From Arsenophonus endosymbiont of Aphis craccivora (GTDB lineage Bacteria; Pseudomonadota; Gammaproteobacteria; Enterobacterales; Enterobacteriaceae), in the NCBI RefSeq assembly GCF_013460135.1, contig NZ_CP038155.1:1612001-1676000 (forward strand): a stretch of 64,000 nt of DNA, given 5' to 3'. The first letter of the stretch is position 1; each line of letters begins with the position of its first letter. The translations under genes were made by a program, and so were the position numbers. A model generated the notes under the pieces. It searched no databases. It saw only the letters and a list, made by a program, of their open reading frames with translations, and was not told where the DNA came from. Positions 48,390 to 60,756 of this stretch are shown piece by piece.

Positions 48390-51296
48390 ATGCCATTTAT
48401 TCTTGGTCAACGATGGATAAGCGATACAGAAAGTGAACTTGGATTAGGTACCGTGGTAGCTATTGATAGCCGCATGGTTACAGTAATTTTCCCTGCAAGT
48501 GGAGAAAATCGCCTTTATGCAATAAATAATGCACCAATTACACGCGTTATGTTTAATGAAGGCGATCTGATCACCAGCCATGAAGGCTGGCAGTTGAGAG
48601 TTGAAAATGTACAACAAGACGAGGGAGTACTTGTCTATACAGGAACTCGTATCGATTCTGATGAAAAAAACGTCAGCCTGCGCGAAGTGTTTCTTGATAG
48701 CAAGTTAACTTTTAATAAACCACAAGATCGTTTGTTTGCCGGTCAACTTGATCGAATGGATTGTTTTGCATTACGCTATAGCGCCTTGCGTTTCCAATAC
48801 CAACACTTTGGTCACCAAATCGGTGGACTAAGAGGTATGCGTGCCAATTTGATCCCTCACCAACTTTATATTGCTCAAGAAGTAGGTAAAAGCCACCATC
48901 CACGTGTTTTATTAGCGGACGAAGTTGGATTAGGCAAAACTATTGAAGCAGGAATGATCATTCATCAACAGTTACTTGCTGGACGTATTGAACGAGTACT
49001 GATTATCGTACCTGAAAGTTTGCAACACCAATGGTTCGTCGAAATGCTACGTCGTTTTAATTTGCGTTTTTCGCTGTTTGATGACAGCCGTTATACCGAA
49101 TCATTACACGATAGTGAGAATCCTTTTGAAACAGAGCAGCTGGTCATCTGTTCTCTTGATTTCGTTCGCCGCAATAAAAAACGTTTTGATCATCTGCTAG
49201 AAGCCAGCTGGGATATGATGGTTGTTGATGAAGCCCATCACCTGATATGGAGTGAAGAGTCGCCTAGCCGCGAATACCAAGCTATCGACACGCTGGCTCA
49301 GCAAATTCCTTCAGTGCTGTTATTAACCGCTACCCCTGAACAGCTGGGTCAAGAGAGCCATTTTGCTCGCCTACGTTTACTGGATCCTAATCGCTTTCAT
49401 AGCTATCAACACTTCATTGAAGAACAACAAAATTATAGCCCGGTTGCCGAAGCCGTTAGTTTGTTCCTTTCTGGTGAAAAATTAAATAATAAGCAGCAAA
49501 ATTTACTAACAGAATTAATTAAGGAGCAGGATATTGAGCCTCTTCTTAAAGCCAGTAACAGTGATAATGAAGAAAGTAAAAAAGCACGTCGCGAATTGAT
49601 TACCATGTTGATGGATCGTCATGGAACGAGCCGTTTACTATTTCGCAATACCCGTAATGGCGTTAAAGGCTTTCCTCGGCGTGAATTACACGCTATTAAA
49701 TTACCTTTACCCCCACAGTACCAAACGGCGATTAAAGTTGCTGGCATCATGAATGCTCAGAAATCCGTTGATATCAGTGCGCGGGAGATGCTCTACCCTG
49801 AACAAATCTATCAGACGTTTGAAGGTGAAAATGCAACTTGGTGGAATTTTGATCCCCGGGTTGAATGGCTAAAGCATTTCTTAACAACTCATCGGCAAGA
49901 AAAAGTTTTAGTTATCTGCTCTCAAGCAACTACTGCCTTACAATTGGAACAGGTACTAAGAGAAAAAGAAGCGATCAGAGCGGCCGTTTTTCATGAAAAT
50001 CTATCATTACTCGAACGGGATCGGGCGGCTGCCTATTTTGCCTCCCAAGAACAAGGTGCCCAGGTATTACTATGCTCTGAAATTGGCTCTGAAGGACGTA
50101 ATTTCCAATTCGCCAACCAGTTAGTTATGTTTGATGTGCCTTTTAATCCTGATTTGCTTGAGCAAAGAATTGGGCGTCTGGATCGTATCGGTCAAAATCG
50201 GGATATCCAAATTAGCGTACCTTCCCTTGAAAATACTGCCCAAGCTATTTTGCTACGTTGGTATCATGAGGGGCTTGATGCCTTTGAGTATACTTGTCCA
50301 ACTGGTCGCGCTATTTATGATCAATATTATCAGCAACTGGTTGAGTATTTGGCTAAACCCACCGTCCTTGATAACTTTGACGATTTTATTAAAGCTTGCC
50401 GAGCTAAACATAACCAACTCAAAACCCAATTAGAGCAAGGGCGCGATCGCTTATTAGAAATGAATTCTAATGGTGGCGAAATTGGTCAAGATTTAGCCAA
50501 ACAAATTGCAGAACAAGATAATAGTATTGATTTGATTAATTTTTCATTAAATTTGTTCGATATCATTGGTATTAACCAAGAAGATCGCAGTGATAATCTG
50601 ATCGTTCTTACGCCTGCTGAACATATGTTGATACCTGATTTTCCTGACTTGCCGCAAGATGGTTGTACTATTACCTTCGATCGTACTCAAGCATTGTCTA
50701 GAGAAGATACCGCATTTATTAGCTGGGAACACACGATTATTCGTAATGGTATGGATTTGATCCTTTCTGGCGAAATTGGCAGTTGTGCTGTGTCTTTATT
50801 GAAAAATAAAACCTTACCAGTCGTTACACTACTTACTGAATTAATTTATGTTGTTGAGGCACAAGCACCCAAAAATCTACAAGTCACTCGCTTTTTACCG
50901 CCAACGCCAATTCGTATTCTAATGGATTTAAAAGGTAATGATCTGGCTAAGCAAGTAGAATTTGAAAGTTTTAATCGTCAGCTAAATACTGTGAATCGCC
51001 ATACTAGTAGTAAACTGGTAAATGCCGTACAAAAATAGGTACATAACATACTGAAACTTTCTAAAGCCATAATAGAAAAAGAAGCAAGTATGTTGATTGC
51101 CGAAGCAAAAACACAAGCGGATAAAATATTATCGTTAGAGTATTCGCGATTAGAGGCATTAAAATCTGTCAATCCGAATATTCGTCCTGATGAATTAAGC
51201 GCTATTGAATATGAACGCCAACAATTATTGCTCAATATTGATCAAGCTAATTGGCGATTAGATTCTATACGCCTGGTGACTGTTACCCATCAGTAA
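48390..51296 (+). pseudogene. rapA: RNA polymerase-associated helicase RapA, with single in-frame amber
   Basis: SWI2/SNF2-type ATPase that recycles stalled RNA polymerase. The first 882 codons start at [20 protein letters not shown] and carry Walker A ([16 protein letters not shown]), DEAH ([12 protein letters not shown]), TATPEQL and the [10 protein letters not shown] helicase motif VI. A TAG at 51036-51038 stops translation after NAVQK (E. coli NAVQQDVHAIL). The same frame continues with VHNIL and [17 protein letters not shown] to 51296. Counting the stop, the frame is 968 codons, the E. coli RapA length. The truncated form lacks only the last 86 residues and could retain activity; this is the mildest break in the window. 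Confidence 0.9.
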
Positions 51297-51347
51297 TTAT
51301 TTATCACCAGAAACAATAAAGTTTTTGGCCACGTTGGAGCAACTGAT

Positions 51348-51995
51348 ATGTTTTACAATCCGCCTATCGATCCCTGGCTACACGTTATTTATCAAGATCA
51401 GCATATTATTGTGGTGAACAAACCTAGTGGTTTGTTATCAGTACCTGGTAAAGCCGCCGAACATAAAGACAGTATTATGACACGGGTTCAGGCGGATTTT
51501 CCAACAGCTGAATCTGTTCATCGCCTTGATATGGCAACCAGCGGAGTTATGGTCGTGGCATTGAATAAAAGCGCAGAAAAAGAGTTAAAACGTCAATTCC
51601 GTGAAAGAGAGCCACAAAAAATTTATCAAGCAAGGGTTTGGGGTCATATTACCAATAAAAAAGGACTTATTGATCTGCCTCTGATCTGCGATTGGCCTAA
51701 TCGGCCTAAACAAAAAGTGTGCTTTACAACCGGTAAACAAGCACAAACTAAATACGAAGTGTTAGCTTATGAAGAACAAACAACGCGAGTTAAACTTGTT
51801 CCGATTACAGGTCGCTCACATCAACTACGTGTTCATTTGCTGTCACTGGGTCATCCTATTATTGGTGATCGATTCTATGCTCATCAAGCAGCGCTAATAC
51901 TCTCTTCACGTTTACAATTACACGCAGAAGCGCTTTACATTACGCACCCAGTTTATGGGTCACCTATCCACTTCACGTGTAAAGCCGATTTTTAA
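51348..51995 (+). CDS. rluA: 23S rRNA/tRNA pseudouridine synthase RluA
   Basis: Makes pseudouridine 746 in 23S rRNA and 32 in several tRNAs. It has 215 residues (E. coli 219). The catalytic Asp is in VHRLDMATSGVMVVAL (about residue 64). KLVPITGRSHQLRVHLLSLGHPIIGDRFY is the family motif III region. The order rapA-rluA-djlA is as in E. coli. Intact. Confidence 0.95.
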   Translation: MFYNPPIDPWLHVIYQDQHIIVVNKPSGLLSVPGKAAEHKDSIMTRVQADFPTAESVHRLDMATSGVMVVALNKSAEKELKRQFREREPQKIYQARVWGHITNKKGLIDLPLICDWPNRPKQKVCFTTGKQAQTKYEVLAYEEQTTRVKLVPITGRSHQLRVHLLSLGHPIIGDRFYAHQAALILSSRLQLHAEALYITHPVYGSPIHFTCKADF

Positions 51996-52035
51996 CAGCT
52001 GGAAAATTTATTCAACTAACGTTTAATATTATATA

Positions 52036-52854
52036 CTATTTAAAGTGACGCTCTTTTTTAATTAAATCATAAGCTAATTGAATGGATTGTGCTTTTTGTT
52101 TGGCAATTTCCATCATTTCTGGTGGTAATCCTTTAGCAACCAATTTATCTGGATGATGTTCAGCCATTAATTTACGATAAGCACGTTTAATTTTGGTTTG
52201 TTCATCATCAGGTTGCACACCTAATACCTTACAAGCATCCGCTAATGTTGGTCCTTGCGCAGTATGTCGATAGCGATTGGAACCATAAGAATAGTTACTA
52301 CTATGCTCAAACCGTCGACCGCCTTCCATCATATGTAAGAATTGTTCAAACTGATTATATGAAATGCCTAACTCTTCAGCAATAATAAACAGTACTTTTC
52401 GCTCATTTGGATGTAAAGCTCCATCGGCAAAAGCAGCTTGTATTTGAATTTCCAGAAACATCTGGATAAGATCAAATCGACCGAAACAAGCTCGGCGTAA
52501 TTTTTTCAGCGTTTGTCTGAGAGGAAAATTTTGTTCCTTACCTTCTCTAAATGCATTTTGTGCTGAAATTCTGGCATCACCATGCAACTGCATTCTATCC
52601 ATCAGGTTTTTTGCTAGTTGAATATCAACTTCAGTGACTCGGCCTTTTGCTTTCGTTAAATGGCCTAAAATCTGAAATGTGCTGACAAAAAAAAGTGCCT
52701 GACGGCTCTGCTTAGTGCCTGTTTTCTCTAAATTTTGCTGTTCTGATGCTTTATCATATGCATGACCGATAATGAAACCGATGATAACACCCCAAATATG
52801 AGTGCCAGACATGATCCCCAACATAACACCAATAATTTTTCCCCAATACCGCAT
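52036..52854 (-). CDS. djlA: Co-chaperone DjlA, membrane-anchored J-domain protein
   Basis: DnaK co-chaperone with an N-terminal membrane anchor ([20 protein letters not shown], glycine-patterned span), a central TerB-like helical domain ([20 protein letters not shown]) and a C-terminal J-domain containing [20 protein letters not shown] with the essential HPD. It has 272 residues (E. coli 271); the linker before the J-domain is less Gly/Gln-rich than in E. coli. Divergent from lptD. Intact. Confidence 0.95.
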   Translation of the reverse strand: MRYWGKIIGVMLGIMSGTHIWGVIIGFIIGHAYDKASEQQNLEKTGTKQSRQALFFVSTFQILGHLTKAKGRVTEVDIQLAKNLMDRMQLHGDARISAQNAFREGKEQNFPLRQTLKKLRRACFGRFDLIQMFLEIQIQAAFADGALHPNERKVLFIIAEELGISYNQFEQFLHMMEGGRRFEHSSNYSYGSNRYRHTAQGPTLADACKVLGVQPDDEQTKIKRAYRKLMAEHHPDKLVAKGLPPEMMEIAKQKAQSIQLAYDLIKKERHFK

Positions 52855-53033
52855 AAACTTCTCAATTCCCCAATGCCCTGAGTATAATTTTGCATTATCA
52901 TACTACTCATTATACTCTGTGCCTAATAACCTGAATATATAGCTGATGGTTTTATACAGACAAGAGCCGTTAAGTACGTTAATTGTTGAACTTTTGCCTA
53001 CACGATAATATCGATGAAGGAACTACATACAGA

Positions 53034-55376
53034 ATGATGAAAAAAAGTCACCCGACACTACTTGCTACCATGATTTGGATAGCTATTCATAGCCAACAGG
53101 CCCATGCTGATCTAACAGAACAATGCATGCTAGGGGTACCGGTATATACTAAACCCATCGTGAAAGGTAATCCCAATGATCTACCCATCCATATCACCGC
53201 AAAAGATGTGGCTGGTGAATATCCTCATTTCATCGAGTATAAAGATAATGTAGATATTCAACAAGGTAACCAGACTCTCACCGCCGATGAAGTTAAATTG
53301 ACCCAAACAGAGACGACAAGTAAAAATCCATTACGTACGGTAGTAGCAACAGGAAATGTACATTATGATGATCCACAAATCATCCTAAAAGGGCCAAAGG
53401 CATGGTCAAATCTTAGTAATAAAGATACCGATGTCGAAAAAGGTGACTATTTGATGGTCGGGCGTCAGGGTCTCGGCTACGCAAATAAAATGAAATTACG
53501 CGGAGAAAATCGATACACCATTTTAGAAAAAGGCATGTTTACTGCCTGCCTTCCAGGTAATGATAGCTGGAGCGTTGTTGGCTCAGAAGTTATTTTAGAC
53601 CGCCAAGAACAGGTTGCCGAAATATGGAATGCACGTTTTCGCATTGCTAATGTACCTGTTTTTTATAGCCCTTATTTAAAATTACCGATTGGCAATAAAC
53701 GTCGATCCGGTTTTCTACTACCTCATGGTAGTTATTCTAAAGGTTCAGGCTTAGACTTTGCGCTACCCTTTTACTGGAATATTGCACCTAACTACGATGC
53801 AACCATTACACCACAATTTATGACCTTTCGTGGCGTAAAACTGAATAACGAGTTTCGTGATCTGACAATTGCTGGAACCGGTACCGTTGCCGTTGATTGG
53901 CTAAAACACGACCGCAGTTATATTAAAGATAAAAATAGTGGCAAGTATCCCGCTCGTGATAGTGATGATCGCTGGCTTCTATATTGGGGTCATTCGGGCG
54001 TACTCAATCAAGTATGGCGTTTTAATATCGATTATACCAAAGTCAGTGATCCAAAATATTTCACCGATTTTACCTCTAAATATGGTAATAGTACTGACGG
54101 CTATGTCACTCAGAAATTCAGTGTCGGTTATGCACAACCTAACTGTAATGCAACCTTAACACATAAACAGTTTCAGGTTTTTGTCGATTCACCGAATAGT
54201 AAAGCTTACAAAACTGAACCGCAATTAGACCTAAATTTTTATAAATATGATCTGGGGCCATTTGATCTGAAAACTTATGCCCAAGCAGCGCATATTACTA
54301 GTGTTGGGGCCAATAATCATGATGCCACTCGGTTACATATCGAGCCAGAATTGAACCTACCACTAGCAAATGATTGGGCCAGTATTAACAATACTGTAAG
54401 GGTAATGGCAACTTATTATGATCAGGATATCCCTGACAAATTGGCTAATGGCACGCTAAAAAAACATGTTACTCGTGTCTTACCGTCAGTAACTTCTGAT
54501 GCGAAACTGGTTTTCGAACGTGACCTGCTGACAAATAGCAATTATGTACAAACGTTAGAACCTCGGGTGCAATATCTTTATATACCTTATCGCGACCAAA
54601 GTGATATTAATAATTATGATTCATCCCTGCTACAGGCTGACTATAACGGTTTATTTCGTAACCGCATTTATAGCGGCTTAGATCGTATCGCTTCAGCTAA
54701 CCAATTAACGACCGGTATCACTACGCGTATTTATGATGAAGAATTAACCGAACGTTTTAATTTTTCTGTCGGACAAATATACTATTTTGAGCGGTCCAGA
54801 ACTGAAGATTCCAATTTACCAATTGAAGATAAAAGTAATACCGGTTCATCATTATGGGCCGGTGATACTTATTTACGCTTAACGGATAACTGGGGACTGC
54901 GTGGTGGGCTCCAGTATGATAGACGGCTGGGTGATATTACAATGGGGAATGTTGTGACCGAATATCGCCTGGATTCAGATCGTTTAATTCAGCTAAATTA
55001 CCGCTTTGTCGATCGCGATTATATTCAAGCAACAGTTAGAAGCGCACCAGCCTTTCAAAAAGGAATTTCTCAAATGGGGGTGGTCGTGAGTTGGCCTTTA
55101 GGTGATCGCTGGGGTTTTGTTGGCTCATACTATCATGATCTAAAAGAAAACCAACCCGCCAGTCGATTAATCGGTTTACAATATAGTACGTGCTGCTGGT
55201 CAATTAATATGGGCTATGAGCATAAAATCGTCGGCTGGCAACAACAAAACTTCAATAGTGACTATGATAATCGCTGGTCAATCAATGTGGAACTAAGAGG
55301 CCTAAATAATAATCATAATTTGGGAAGTCAGGATATGCTTGCTAGTGGTATTTTACCTTCTCAAAGAGCCTTCTAA
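53034..55376 (+). CDS. lptD: LPS-assembly outer-membrane protein LptD
   Basis: Beta-barrel that inserts lipopolysaccharide into the outer leaflet with LptE. The start [15 protein letters not shown] at 53034 gives 780 residues (E. coli 784) and a signal peptide ending near AHA. The four disulfide cysteines are recognisable: Cys31 (DLTEQC), one in FTACLPGN, and the adjacent pair in [11 protein letters not shown]. An additional Cys is seen in QPNCNATL. The N-terminal LptA-like domain (residues ~40-190) precedes the barrel. Followed by surA, pdxA, rsmA, apaG and apaH. Intact, so LPS export is kept. Confidence 0.96.
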   Translation: MMKKSHPTLLATMIWIAIHSQQAHADLTEQCMLGVPVYTKPIVKGNPNDLPIHITAKDVAGEYPHFIEYKDNVDIQQGNQTLTADEVKLTQTETTSKNPLRTVVATGNVHYDDPQIILKGPKAWSNLSNKDTDVEKGDYLMVGRQGLGYANKMKLRGENRYTILEKGMFTACLPGNDSWSVVGSEVILDRQEQVAEIWNARFRIANVPVFYSPYLKLPIGNKRRSGFLLPHGSYSKGSGLDFALPFYWNIAPNYDATITPQFMTFRGVKLNNEFRDLTIAGTGTVAVDWLKHDRSYIKDKNSGKYPARDSDDRWLLYWGHSGVLNQVWRFNIDYTKVSDPKYFTDFTSKYGNSTDGYVTQKFSVGYAQPNCNATLTHKQFQVFVDSPNSKAYKTEPQLDLNFYKYDLGPFDLKTYAQAAHITSVGANNHDATRLHIEPELNLPLANDWASINNTVRVMATYYDQDIPDKLANGTLKKHVTRVLPSVTSDAKLVFERDLLTNSNYVQTLEPRVQYLYIPYRDQSDINNYDSSLLQADYNGLFRNRIYSGLDRIASANQLTTGITTRIYDEELTERFNFSVGQIYYFERSRTEDSNLPIEDKSNTGSSLWAGDTYLRLTDNWGLRGGLQYDRRLGDITMGNVVTEYRLDSDRLIQLNYRFVDRDYIQATVRSAPAFQKGISQMGVVVSWPLGDRWGFVGSYYHDLKENQPASRLIGLQYSTCCWSINMGYEHKIVGWQQQNFNSDYDNRWSINVELRGLNNNHNLGSQDMLASGILPSQRAF

Positions 55377-55459
55377 TAAAATTGATATTTTCAACTATCA
55401 AATAGAAGAAACCTGAAATAGGATCAAACCTTAATATAATCGAACAAAATGAGAACTTT

Positions 55460-56761
55460 ATGAATTATTGGAGAAAACTGATTATTGGCTTGTTGTTCAC
55501 TGTTAGCACTACCACACTGGCCGCGCCACAACCATTGGATAAAGTGACTGCTATTGTTAATGATGGCGTTGTGCTACAAAGTGACGTAGATAATATGCTA
55601 GATATAGTAAGAATAAACGCCAGAAATGCAGGACAACAAATTCCTGATGAAAATGCATTACGTCACCAAATATTAGAACGCTTGATCATTGACAAAATTA
55701 TTATGCAAATAGCCGAAAAAATGCAGATCCAGATCCCTGATCAAGCAATAGATGCTACTATCGCCAATATTGCAGCCCAAAATAGATTAACGGTTGGCCA
55801 ACTACAACAACGATTGTCAATGGATGGTATCAATATACAAAATTACCGCAGCGATGTTCGTAGAGAAATGATGATCGCAGAAGTACGTAATAATGAGGTT
55901 CGTCGACGGATAACCGTTCTGCCGCAAGAAGTAGACTCACTGGCTGCCCAACTTAATTCACAAGCTGGACAAGATGCTACTGTTAACTTAAGCCATATTT
56001 TGATCCCATTACCAAAAAATCCAACTAATGAACAAAGTCAATCAGCGATGGCTACGGTAAATAAAATTATCGCCCCATTAAAGCAAGGCGCTGATTTTGG
56101 TAAGCTGGCCATTACTTACTCTGCCGATCCTAATGCTTTAAAAGGCGGGCAAATGGGCTGGAGTAAAGTTGAAGAATTGCCAACCGTTTTTGCTCAACGA
56201 ATTCAGCATGCTAAAAAAGGCGATATCATTGGACCTATACGTTCTAGTGTCGGTTTTCATATCCTAAAACTTAATGATATACAAAGTGTCAATATGCCGA
56301 TTTCGGTTACCGAAGTGAAAGCTCGCCATATAATTATTAAATTTTCACCTATTATGAATAGCGAACAGGCATATGGAAAAATACAACAAATTGCACAGCA
56401 AATTAAAACGGGTCAACTAACCTTTGCCGAAGCAGCTAAAAAATATTCACAAGATCCTGGCTCTGCATTACGTGGCGGTGAACTTGGCTGGAATATGCCC
56501 AATGTTTATGATCAAGCATTTCGTGATGGTTTAATGCGTTTAAATAAAGGTGAAACAAGTCAACCAATCCAGTCCTCTTTTGGCTGGCATCTTATTCAGC
56601 TGGAAGATACTCGCCAAGTAGATAAAACCGATGTAGCCCAGAAAGATCATGCCTATCGTCTATTATTCAATCGTAAATTTAACGAAGAAGCGCAAATTTG
56701 GATGCAAGAACTACGCGCATCTGCCTATGTAAAAATTCTTAATGATAGCGATGCACAGTAA
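55460..56761 (+). CDS. surA: Periplasmic chaperone and prolyl isomerase SurA
   Basis: Chaperone for outer-membrane proteins, including LptD encoded just upstream. It has 433 residues (E. coli 428). A signal peptide ends near [11 protein letters not shown]. The N-terminal chaperone domain ([14 protein letters not shown]) is followed by two parvulin domains, each with the xxSHIL/ARHIIIK and LGW motifs (about 175-275 and 285-385), and a C-terminal segment [20 protein letters not shown]. The pdxA ATG comes five bases after the stop. Confidence 0.96.
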   Translation: MNYWRKLIIGLLFTVSTTTLAAPQPLDKVTAIVNDGVVLQSDVDNMLDIVRINARNAGQQIPDENALRHQILERLIIDKIIMQIAEKMQIQIPDQAIDATIANIAAQNRLTVGQLQQRLSMDGINIQNYRSDVRREMMIAEVRNNEVRRRITVLPQEVDSLAAQLNSQAGQDATVNLSHILIPLPKNPTNEQSQSAMATVNKIIAPLKQGADFGKLAITYSADPNALKGGQMGWSKVEELPTVFAQRIQHAKKGDIIGPIRSSVGFHILKLNDIQSVNMPISVTEVKARHIIIKFSPIMNSEQAYGKIQQIAQQIKTGQLTFAEAAKKYSQDPGSALRGGELGWNMPNVYDQAFRDGLMRLNKGETSQPIQSSFGWHLIQLEDTRQVDKTDVAQKDHAYRLLFNRKFNEEAQIWMQELRASAYVKILNDSDAQ

Positions 56762-56766
56762 TCTTT

Positions 56767-57762
56767 ATGGAAAAAAAAACTAATACTATCGTTCTCACCC
56801 CCGGTGAACCGGCCGGGGTAGGCCCTGATCTTTTGATCCAACTCGCTCAACAAAATTGGCCGGTTAGATTAGTTGCTTGTGCTGATCCAGACCTGCTAAT
56901 AAGCCGAGCCGATCAACTCGGCTTAGAATTAGAATTAACTATTTATTCGCCAGGAACTCCGAATAACAACCAAGATGCCAAAACATTGACCGTGTTACCA
57001 ATAAAATTACCTGCGCCGGTTAAAGCAGGCCAACTTAATAAACGAAATAGCACTTATGTAATAGAAACACTTAGCCGCGCCTGCGATGGCTGTATGACTG
57101 GTGAATTTTCAGGATTAGTTACCGGCCCTGTTCATAAAGGAATTATCAATGATGCAGGTATTCCCTTTACCGGGCATACTGAATTTTTTGCTGACAGAAG
57201 TAAAACAAAAAAAGTCGTCATGATGTTAGCGACAGAAACATTGCGTGTTGCGCTAGCAACAACCCATGTACCTCTCAAACAGGTTCCCGCTGCAATTACT
57301 TTTCAAAGCCTACAAGAAGTTATTTATATTTTAAATGAAGAATTAAAATCTAAATTTGGCATTACAACACCCGCCATCTATATCTGTGGATTAAATCCTC
57401 ATGCCGGCGAAGGCGGACATATGGGACATGAGGAAATCGATACTATAATCCCAGTTATCGAGAAATTGCGTCATGAAGGATTGCAGCTTTATGGCCCTTT
57501 CCCGGCGGATACTCTATTCCAACCCAAATATCTGAACCAAGCTGATGTGATTTTAACTATGTATCACGATCAAGGTCTGCCTGTGCTAAAATATCAAGGT
57601 TTTGGCCACGCGGTAAACATTACTTTAAGCTTACCCTTTATTCGTACATCGGTTGACCATGGTACAGCGATAGAGCTAGCAGGAAGTGGGCAAGCAGATG
57701 TTAACAGTTTTATAACCGCCTTAAAATTAGCTATTAGCATGATACAAAATAACAATGAATAA
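56767..57762 (+). CDS. pdxA: 4-hydroxythreonine-4-phosphate dehydrogenase
   Basis: Oxidises 4-phosphohydroxythreonine in the pyridoxal phosphate pathway that includes PdxB, also intact here. It has 331 residues (E. coli 329). Typical segments are [39 protein letters not shown] (a metal-binding His), [17 protein letters not shown] and [20 protein letters not shown]. It overlaps rsmA by 8 bp. Confidence 0.96.
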   Translation: MEKKTNTIVLTPGEPAGVGPDLLIQLAQQNWPVRLVACADPDLLISRADQLGLELELTIYSPGTPNNNQDAKTLTVLPIKLPAPVKAGQLNKRNSTYVIETLSRACDGCMTGEFSGLVTGPVHKGIINDAGIPFTGHTEFFADRSKTKKVVMMLATETLRVALATTHVPLKQVPAAITFQSLQEVIYILNEELKSKFGITTPAIYICGLNPHAGEGGHMGHEEIDTIIPVIEKLRHEGLQLYGPFPADTLFQPKYLNQADVILTMYHDQGLPVLKYQGFGHAVNITLSLPFIRTSVDHGTAIELAGSGQADVNSFITALKLAISMIQNNNE

Positions 57763-58564
57763 ACGAATCCATCAAGGGCACTTTGCCCGTAAGCGCTTTG
57801 GGCAAAATTTTTTAACTGACCCATTTATTATTGACAATATGGTTACTGCTTTTAACCCAAAGCCTGATCAAGCTATTGTTGAAATTGGCCCGGGTCTAGG
57901 CGCCCTAACATTACCTATTAGTGCACTTATAGAGAATATGACGGTAATCGAGTTAGATCGTGATCTGGCCGCCCGTTTAGCGGCACACCCTGCGCTAAGT
58001 GCTAAACTAACAATTATAGCAAACGATGCAATGACGATTGATTTTGGCGCAATAGCGAAAGAAAAGGGTCAACCCCTTAGAGTGTTCGGTAATCTTCCTT
58101 ACAATATTTCAACTCCGCTAATGTTCCATCTTTTTACATATACTAATGCTATTGCTGACATGAATTTTATGCTACAAAAAGAGGTTGTAAATCGCTTAGT
58201 CGCAGGACCGAATACTAAAGCATATGGTCGCCTTAGCGTTATGGCGCAATATTATTGTCAGATAATCCCTATCTTAGAAGTACCGCCGTCGGCTTTTTCA
58301 CCTGCGCCAAAAGTGGATTCAGCTGTCGTGCGTTTAATTCCTCATCAACGAAACCCTTACCCTATTTGTGATGTCAAATTATTAAGTCGTATTACTACAC
58401 AGGCATTTAATCAACGACGTAAAACTATTCGTAATAGTTTAAGTGATTTATTTAGCGTGCAAGATTTTGAGCAATTAGGTATTGATCCAAATTGTCGCGC
58501 TGAAAATATTTCAGTAGAAAATTATTGCAAGTTAGCCAGCAAATTGGCTAAAACCTCTCGCTAA
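57755..58564 (+). CDS. rsmA: 16S rRNA dimethyladenosine methyltransferase RsmA (KsgA)
   Basis: Dimethylates A1518 and A1519 of 16S rRNA late in 30S assembly. It has 269 residues (E. coli 273). The N-terminal [14 protein letters not shown] motif [14 protein letters not shown] and catalytic motif [15 protein letters not shown] are all present, as is [16 protein letters not shown] near the C-terminus. Its start overlaps the pdxA end. Intact. Confidence 0.96.
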   Translation: MNKRIHQGHFARKRFGQNFLTDPFIIDNMVTAFNPKPDQAIVEIGPGLGALTLPISALIENMTVIELDRDLAARLAAHPALSAKLTIIANDAMTIDFGAIAKEKGQPLRVFGNLPYNISTPLMFHLFTYTNAIADMNFMLQKEVVNRLVAGPNTKAYGRLSVMAQYYCQIIPILEVPPSAFSPAPKVDSAVVRLIPHQRNPYPICDVKLLSRITTQAFNQRRKTIRNSLSDLFSVQDFEQLGIDPNCRAENISVENYCKLASKLAKTSR

Positions 58565-58587
58565 TAGTGATAAACTTTGGGGGCACT

Positions 58588-58965
58588 ATGCTAAATGAAC
58601 CTAACATCTGTATACAAGTTCAAAGTGTCTATATTGAAAATCAATCTTTCCCGGAAGAAGCCAGATTTGTTTTTGCCTATACGGTTTCTATTCGCAATCT
58701 AGGCCGCACGCCGGTACAGCTAATAAGTCGCTATTGGTTAATTACCAATAGTGATGGTAAACGTACCGAAGTACAAGGACAGGGTGTGGTAGGAGAGCAA
58801 CCTATCATTCAACCAAGCGCCGAATTTCGTTATACCAGTGGTGCTATTATAGAAACGCCAATGGGAACCATGGAGGGCCATTATGTGATGTTAGATAATG
58901 ATGGTAAAAATTTTTATGTTGATATCCCAGTCTTTCGTCTTGCTATCCCAACAGTTATAAACTAA
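58588..58965 (+). CDS. apaG: ApaG (Co2+/Mg2+ efflux-associated fibronectin-like protein)
   Basis: Single-domain beta-sandwich protein of 125 residues, the E. coli length, from the ATG at 58588 ([17 protein letters not shown]), with GGGGG before it. The upstream in-frame extension to 58567 is not supported. Core blocks are [40 protein letters not shown] and GTMEGHY. The biochemical role is uncertain. Between rsmA and apaH, as in E. coli. Confidence 0.94.
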   Translation: MLNEPNICIQVQSVYIENQSFPEEARFVFAYTVSIRNLGRTPVQLISRYWLITNSDGKRTEVQGQGVVGEQPIIQPSAEFRYTSGAIIETPMGTMEGHYVMLDNDGKNFYVDIPVFRLAIPTVIN

Positions 58966-58967
58966 TT

Positions 58968-59786
58968 ATGGCTGCTTATCTTATAGGAGATATTCACGGT
59001 TGCTATCGTGAACTTAAAGCACTTCTCAAACAAGTGAAATTTGAACCACAAAAGGATGTTTTATGGCTCACCGGTGATCTAGTATCCCGAGGCCCGGATT
59101 CACTCAAAGTTTTACGTTACATTAAAACATTAGGCTCATCCGTAAGAATGGTACTAGGTAATCATGATCTCCACCTTATCGGTGTATATGCCAATATTAG
59201 CCATAATAAACCCAAAGACAAACTGAAAAAATTACTGACAGCGTCTGATGCTGATGAATTAGTTAATTGGTTACGACGTCAACCATTATTACAAGTTGAC
59301 AATAAGAAAAAAATCATCATGGCACATGCTGGGATCACACCACAATGGGATTTAGCAACAGCACAGATGTGTGCCAAAGAAGTAGAGGCTATTCTTAGTA
59401 GTGATAGCTATCCTTTATTTATCGACTCCATGTATGGCGATATACCGAACAACTGGTCACCCAATTTAACAGGGTTATCCCGTTTACGCTTTAGTACTAA
59501 CGTCCTGACTCGTATGCGTTATTGCTTTCCTGACGGTCAGTTAAACATGACCTGGAAAAATAAACCTGAAAACACACCTCCTCCTTTAAAGCCTTGGTTT
59601 GATCTGCCGCGAAAAATACCACCAGAATATGCCATTATTTTTGGTCATTGGGCTTCCCTTGAAGGGAAAGGAACACCTGAAGATATTTATGGGCTTGATA
59701 CCGGTTGTTGCTGGGGAGGAAAATTGACTTTATTACGCTGGGAAGATAAAAAATATTTTCACCAGCCTGCATTTACCAAAAGATAA
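58968..59786 (+). CDS. apaH: Bis(5'-nucleosyl)-tetraphosphatase (symmetrical) ApaH
   Basis: Hydrolyses Ap4A to two ADP and also removes Np4 caps from RNA. It has 272 residues (E. coli 280). The metallophosphatase signature is intact: [35 protein letters not shown], and the downstream AHAGI and GHWASLEGK. Last gene of the lptD-apaH series; a bidirectional terminator follows. Confidence 0.96.
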   Translation: MAAYLIGDIHGCYRELKALLKQVKFEPQKDVLWLTGDLVSRGPDSLKVLRYIKTLGSSVRMVLGNHDLHLIGVYANISHNKPKDKLKKLLTASDADELVNWLRRQPLLQVDNKKKIIMAHAGITPQWDLATAQMCAKEVEAILSSDSYPLFIDSMYGDIPNNWSPNLTGLSRLRFSTNVLTRMRYCFPDGQLNMTWKNKPENTPPPLKPWFDLPRKIPPEYAIIFGHWASLEGKGTPEDIYGLDTGCCWGGKLTLLRWEDKKYFHQPAFTKR

Positions 59787-60000
59787 CTAATACTATGCTT
59801 ATTTTGCTATGCAACAAATAATGGAATATAAGTAATAAATTAATTAATTTTGTTTTAATATGACTAAAATAATAGCTATAAAAACTATTTGAATAGACCC
59901 TTATTTATAAATATTTGACTTAAATTATTTAATTAAGAATACAAATTTAATTTTTATTTATATATTTAACATCCACTAATTCAAATTAATAATAAAAAAC

Positions 60001-60024
60001 CGAAGTATTAGCCTTCGATTTTTT
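60001..60024. terminator. Bidirectional terminator between apaH and folA
   Basis: CGAAG / CTTCG forms a short stem with a 7-nt loop, followed by ATTTTTTATT on the plus strand and preceded by AAAAAAC, which gives a T tract on the minus strand. It serves both convergent genes. The stem is only five pairs. The 214 bp between apaH and this site show nothing else. Confidence 0.7.
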
Positions 60025-60044
60025 ATTACCACCAAGAATCGCTC

Positions 60045-60539
60045 TTAGCTTTGTGAACGGCGTTCTAATATTTCAAAACAATAATTATGAGAATTTTTAT
60101 CATCTGCTTCATGGTATTCAGTAAATACAGAGTCCCACTCATTAGGCTCATAAACAGGAAAATAGGTATCACCAATCACTTCCGCATCTATATGCGTTAA
60201 ATAAAGACAATTCGCCAGAGGTAAGAATAATTCATAAATTTTTCCCCCGCCTATAATCATTATTTCTTCTGCTTCTCCTGATGCAGCTAGTGCCTCATCA
60301 ACTGAGTTAACCCAAACAACGCCATTATCATCACTCGAATGAGTATGACTAAGAATAATATTCAAACGTTGAGGTAAAGGTTTACCTATAGATTCATAAG
60401 TTATACGTCCCATTATAACTGGCTTATTTAACGTATTACGCTTCAACCAGGCTAAATCACCGGATAACACCCATGGCATGTTATTTTCCAAACCAATCAC
60501 CTGATCCGCCGCCATTGCTGCGATTAAACTAATATTCAT
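60045..60539 (-). CDS. folA: Dihydrofolate reductase
   Basis: Reduces dihydrofolate to tetrahydrofolate. Starting at ATG 60539 ([19 protein letters not shown]) it has 164 residues, against 159 in E. coli; the longer frame to 60593 is unsupported. The substrate Asp lies in [24 protein letters not shown]-binding parts [12 protein letters not shown] and [15 protein letters not shown] and the C-terminal [11 protein letters not shown] are conserved. Convergent with apaH as in E. coli. Confidence 0.95.
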   Translation of the reverse strand: MNISLIAAMAADQVIGLENNMPWVLSGDLAWLKRNTLNKPVIMGRITYESIGKPLPQRLNIILSHTHSSDDNGVVWVNSVDEALAASGEAEEIMIIGGGKIYELFLPLANCLYLTHIDAEVIGDTYFPVYEPNEWDSVFTEYHEADDKNSHNYCFEILERRSQS

Positions 60540-60756
60540 TAGGTTACCATATTGGCATAATAGAAAATTGGATTTTACATTTAATAAATCCAATCACTCT
60601 TCGATAAATCTACATTTTTATAAAAACGATCAAATTATTAATTACTATTATATAGATAATTTTCAATAATAAATAACAATCGAAATAACAAAACATAAAA
60701 TAATACAATCACTTTTTTATAATCAGCTACAAAATATTCTATATAATAGAAATAAA

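Noticed and set aside
50131-50433. 100-codon frame within rapA
   Set aside because: A shifted reading of conserved RapA helicase sequence with no independent support.
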